From the NCBI GenBank assembly GCA_019237595.1, contig JAFAGU010000135.1, positions 1 to 13,757 on the forward strand: a stretch of DNA of 13,757 nt, written 5' to 3'. This document shows, one piece after another, positions 13,708 to 13,757 of the stretch (position 1 is the stretch's first letter; each line of letters starts with the position of its first letter). Source of the stretch: Betaproteobacteria bacterium (GTDB lineage Bacteria; Pseudomonadota; Gammaproteobacteria; Burkholderiales; SG8-39). The position numbers and the translations under genes were made by a program. The notes beneath the pieces were generated by a model. It was not told the DNA's origin and ran no database searches. It was given only the letters and a program-made list of their open reading frames with translations.

Positions 13708-13757
13708 ATGCAGCAAACGCTGGCGCTGAATTCCGCGATGCCGGTCCCGATGCCGAC
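13708..13757 (+). CDS. rpoH: Probable RNA polymerase sigma-32 factor RpoH, first 16 codons
   Basis: Only the N-terminus MQQTLALNSAMPVPMP and a partial next codon are inside the window. It is preceded by AGGAGGT and a perfect CIRCE operator. The identification rests on three things: ftsY-ftsE-ftsX-rpoH is a conserved proteobacterial order, the N-terminus with Leu/Asn/Ala/Pro residues resembles the variable leader of betaproteobacterial RpoH, and CIRCE marks a heat-shock gene. The usual CIRCE targets are excluded because GroES, DnaK, GrpE and HrcA N-termini look different. No sigma-factor domain is visible in the fragment, so the call is an inference. If correct, sigma-32 would direct RNA polymerase to heat-shock promoters while being under HrcA repression. 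Confidence 0.75.
   Translation, partial: MQQTLALNSAMPVPMP

Noticed and set aside
13656..13757. groESL or dnaK downstream of the CIRCE element
   Set aside because: The visible N-terminus MQQTLALNSAMP does not resemble GroES (MNIRPLHDRV-like), DnaK (MGKIIGIDLGT-like) or HrcA starts.

Overview
The window is GC-rich, densely packed chromosomal DNA with the housekeeping gene order of a betaproteobacterium. The diagnostic runs are TPR protein-lolB-ispE-tRNA-Gln-prs-rplY-pth-ychF on the minus strand and ftsY-ftsE-ftsX-rpoH on the plus strand, together with protein sequences close to proteobacterial families. The genus cannot be named from sequence alone. I see no insertion sequence, phage gene, CRISPR array or toxin-antitoxin pair. 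This is mostly core genome, and I found no convincing new multi-gene system.

Layout. Bases 1-1031 hold the 3' two thirds of gabD (succinate-semialdehyde dehydrogenase). It is followed with no gap by a membrane fatty-acid desaturase family gene (1032-2018). This pair converges with a long minus-strand cluster read from 9218 down to 2005: a secreted TPR protein, lolB (lipoprotein insertion into the outer membrane), ispE (isoprenoid precursors), tRNA-Gln(TTG), prs (PRPP synthesis), rplY (ribosomal protein L25/CTC), pth (peptidyl-tRNA hydrolase), ychF (translation-associated ATPase) and a GNAT acetyltransferase. Gaps are 0-64 bp and several genes overlap by 4 bp, so it reads as one long, translationally coupled transcription unit linking envelope biogenesis, precursor supply and translation. 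mutM (9273-10082, plus) diverges from the TPR gene across 54 bp. It converges with coaD, which forms a minus-strand pair with rsmD.

From about 11120 to the end the plus strand carries the division/secretion unit ftsY-ftsE-ftsX, started by a clear extended -10 box that lies inside or next to the 5' end of divergent rsmD. After ftsX comes a 130-bp intergenic region with an 18-bp palindrome and then a perfect CIRCE operator (13656-13682). A strong ribosome binding site follows, then the first 16 codons of a gene that by position and N-terminus is most likely rpoH (sigma-32). The most interesting regulatory reading is that the heat-shock sigma factor is itself under HrcA/CIRCE repression.

Other points worth a look are long low-complexity charged tails on the adjacent RplY and Pth proteins, apparently leaderless starts for ftsY and mutM, the overlapping head-to-head rsmD/ftsY starts, and a GC hairpin just ahead of the rplY ribosome binding site. 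Apart from the intergenic region before rpoH (130 bp), no stretch longer than 65 bp lacks a gene.
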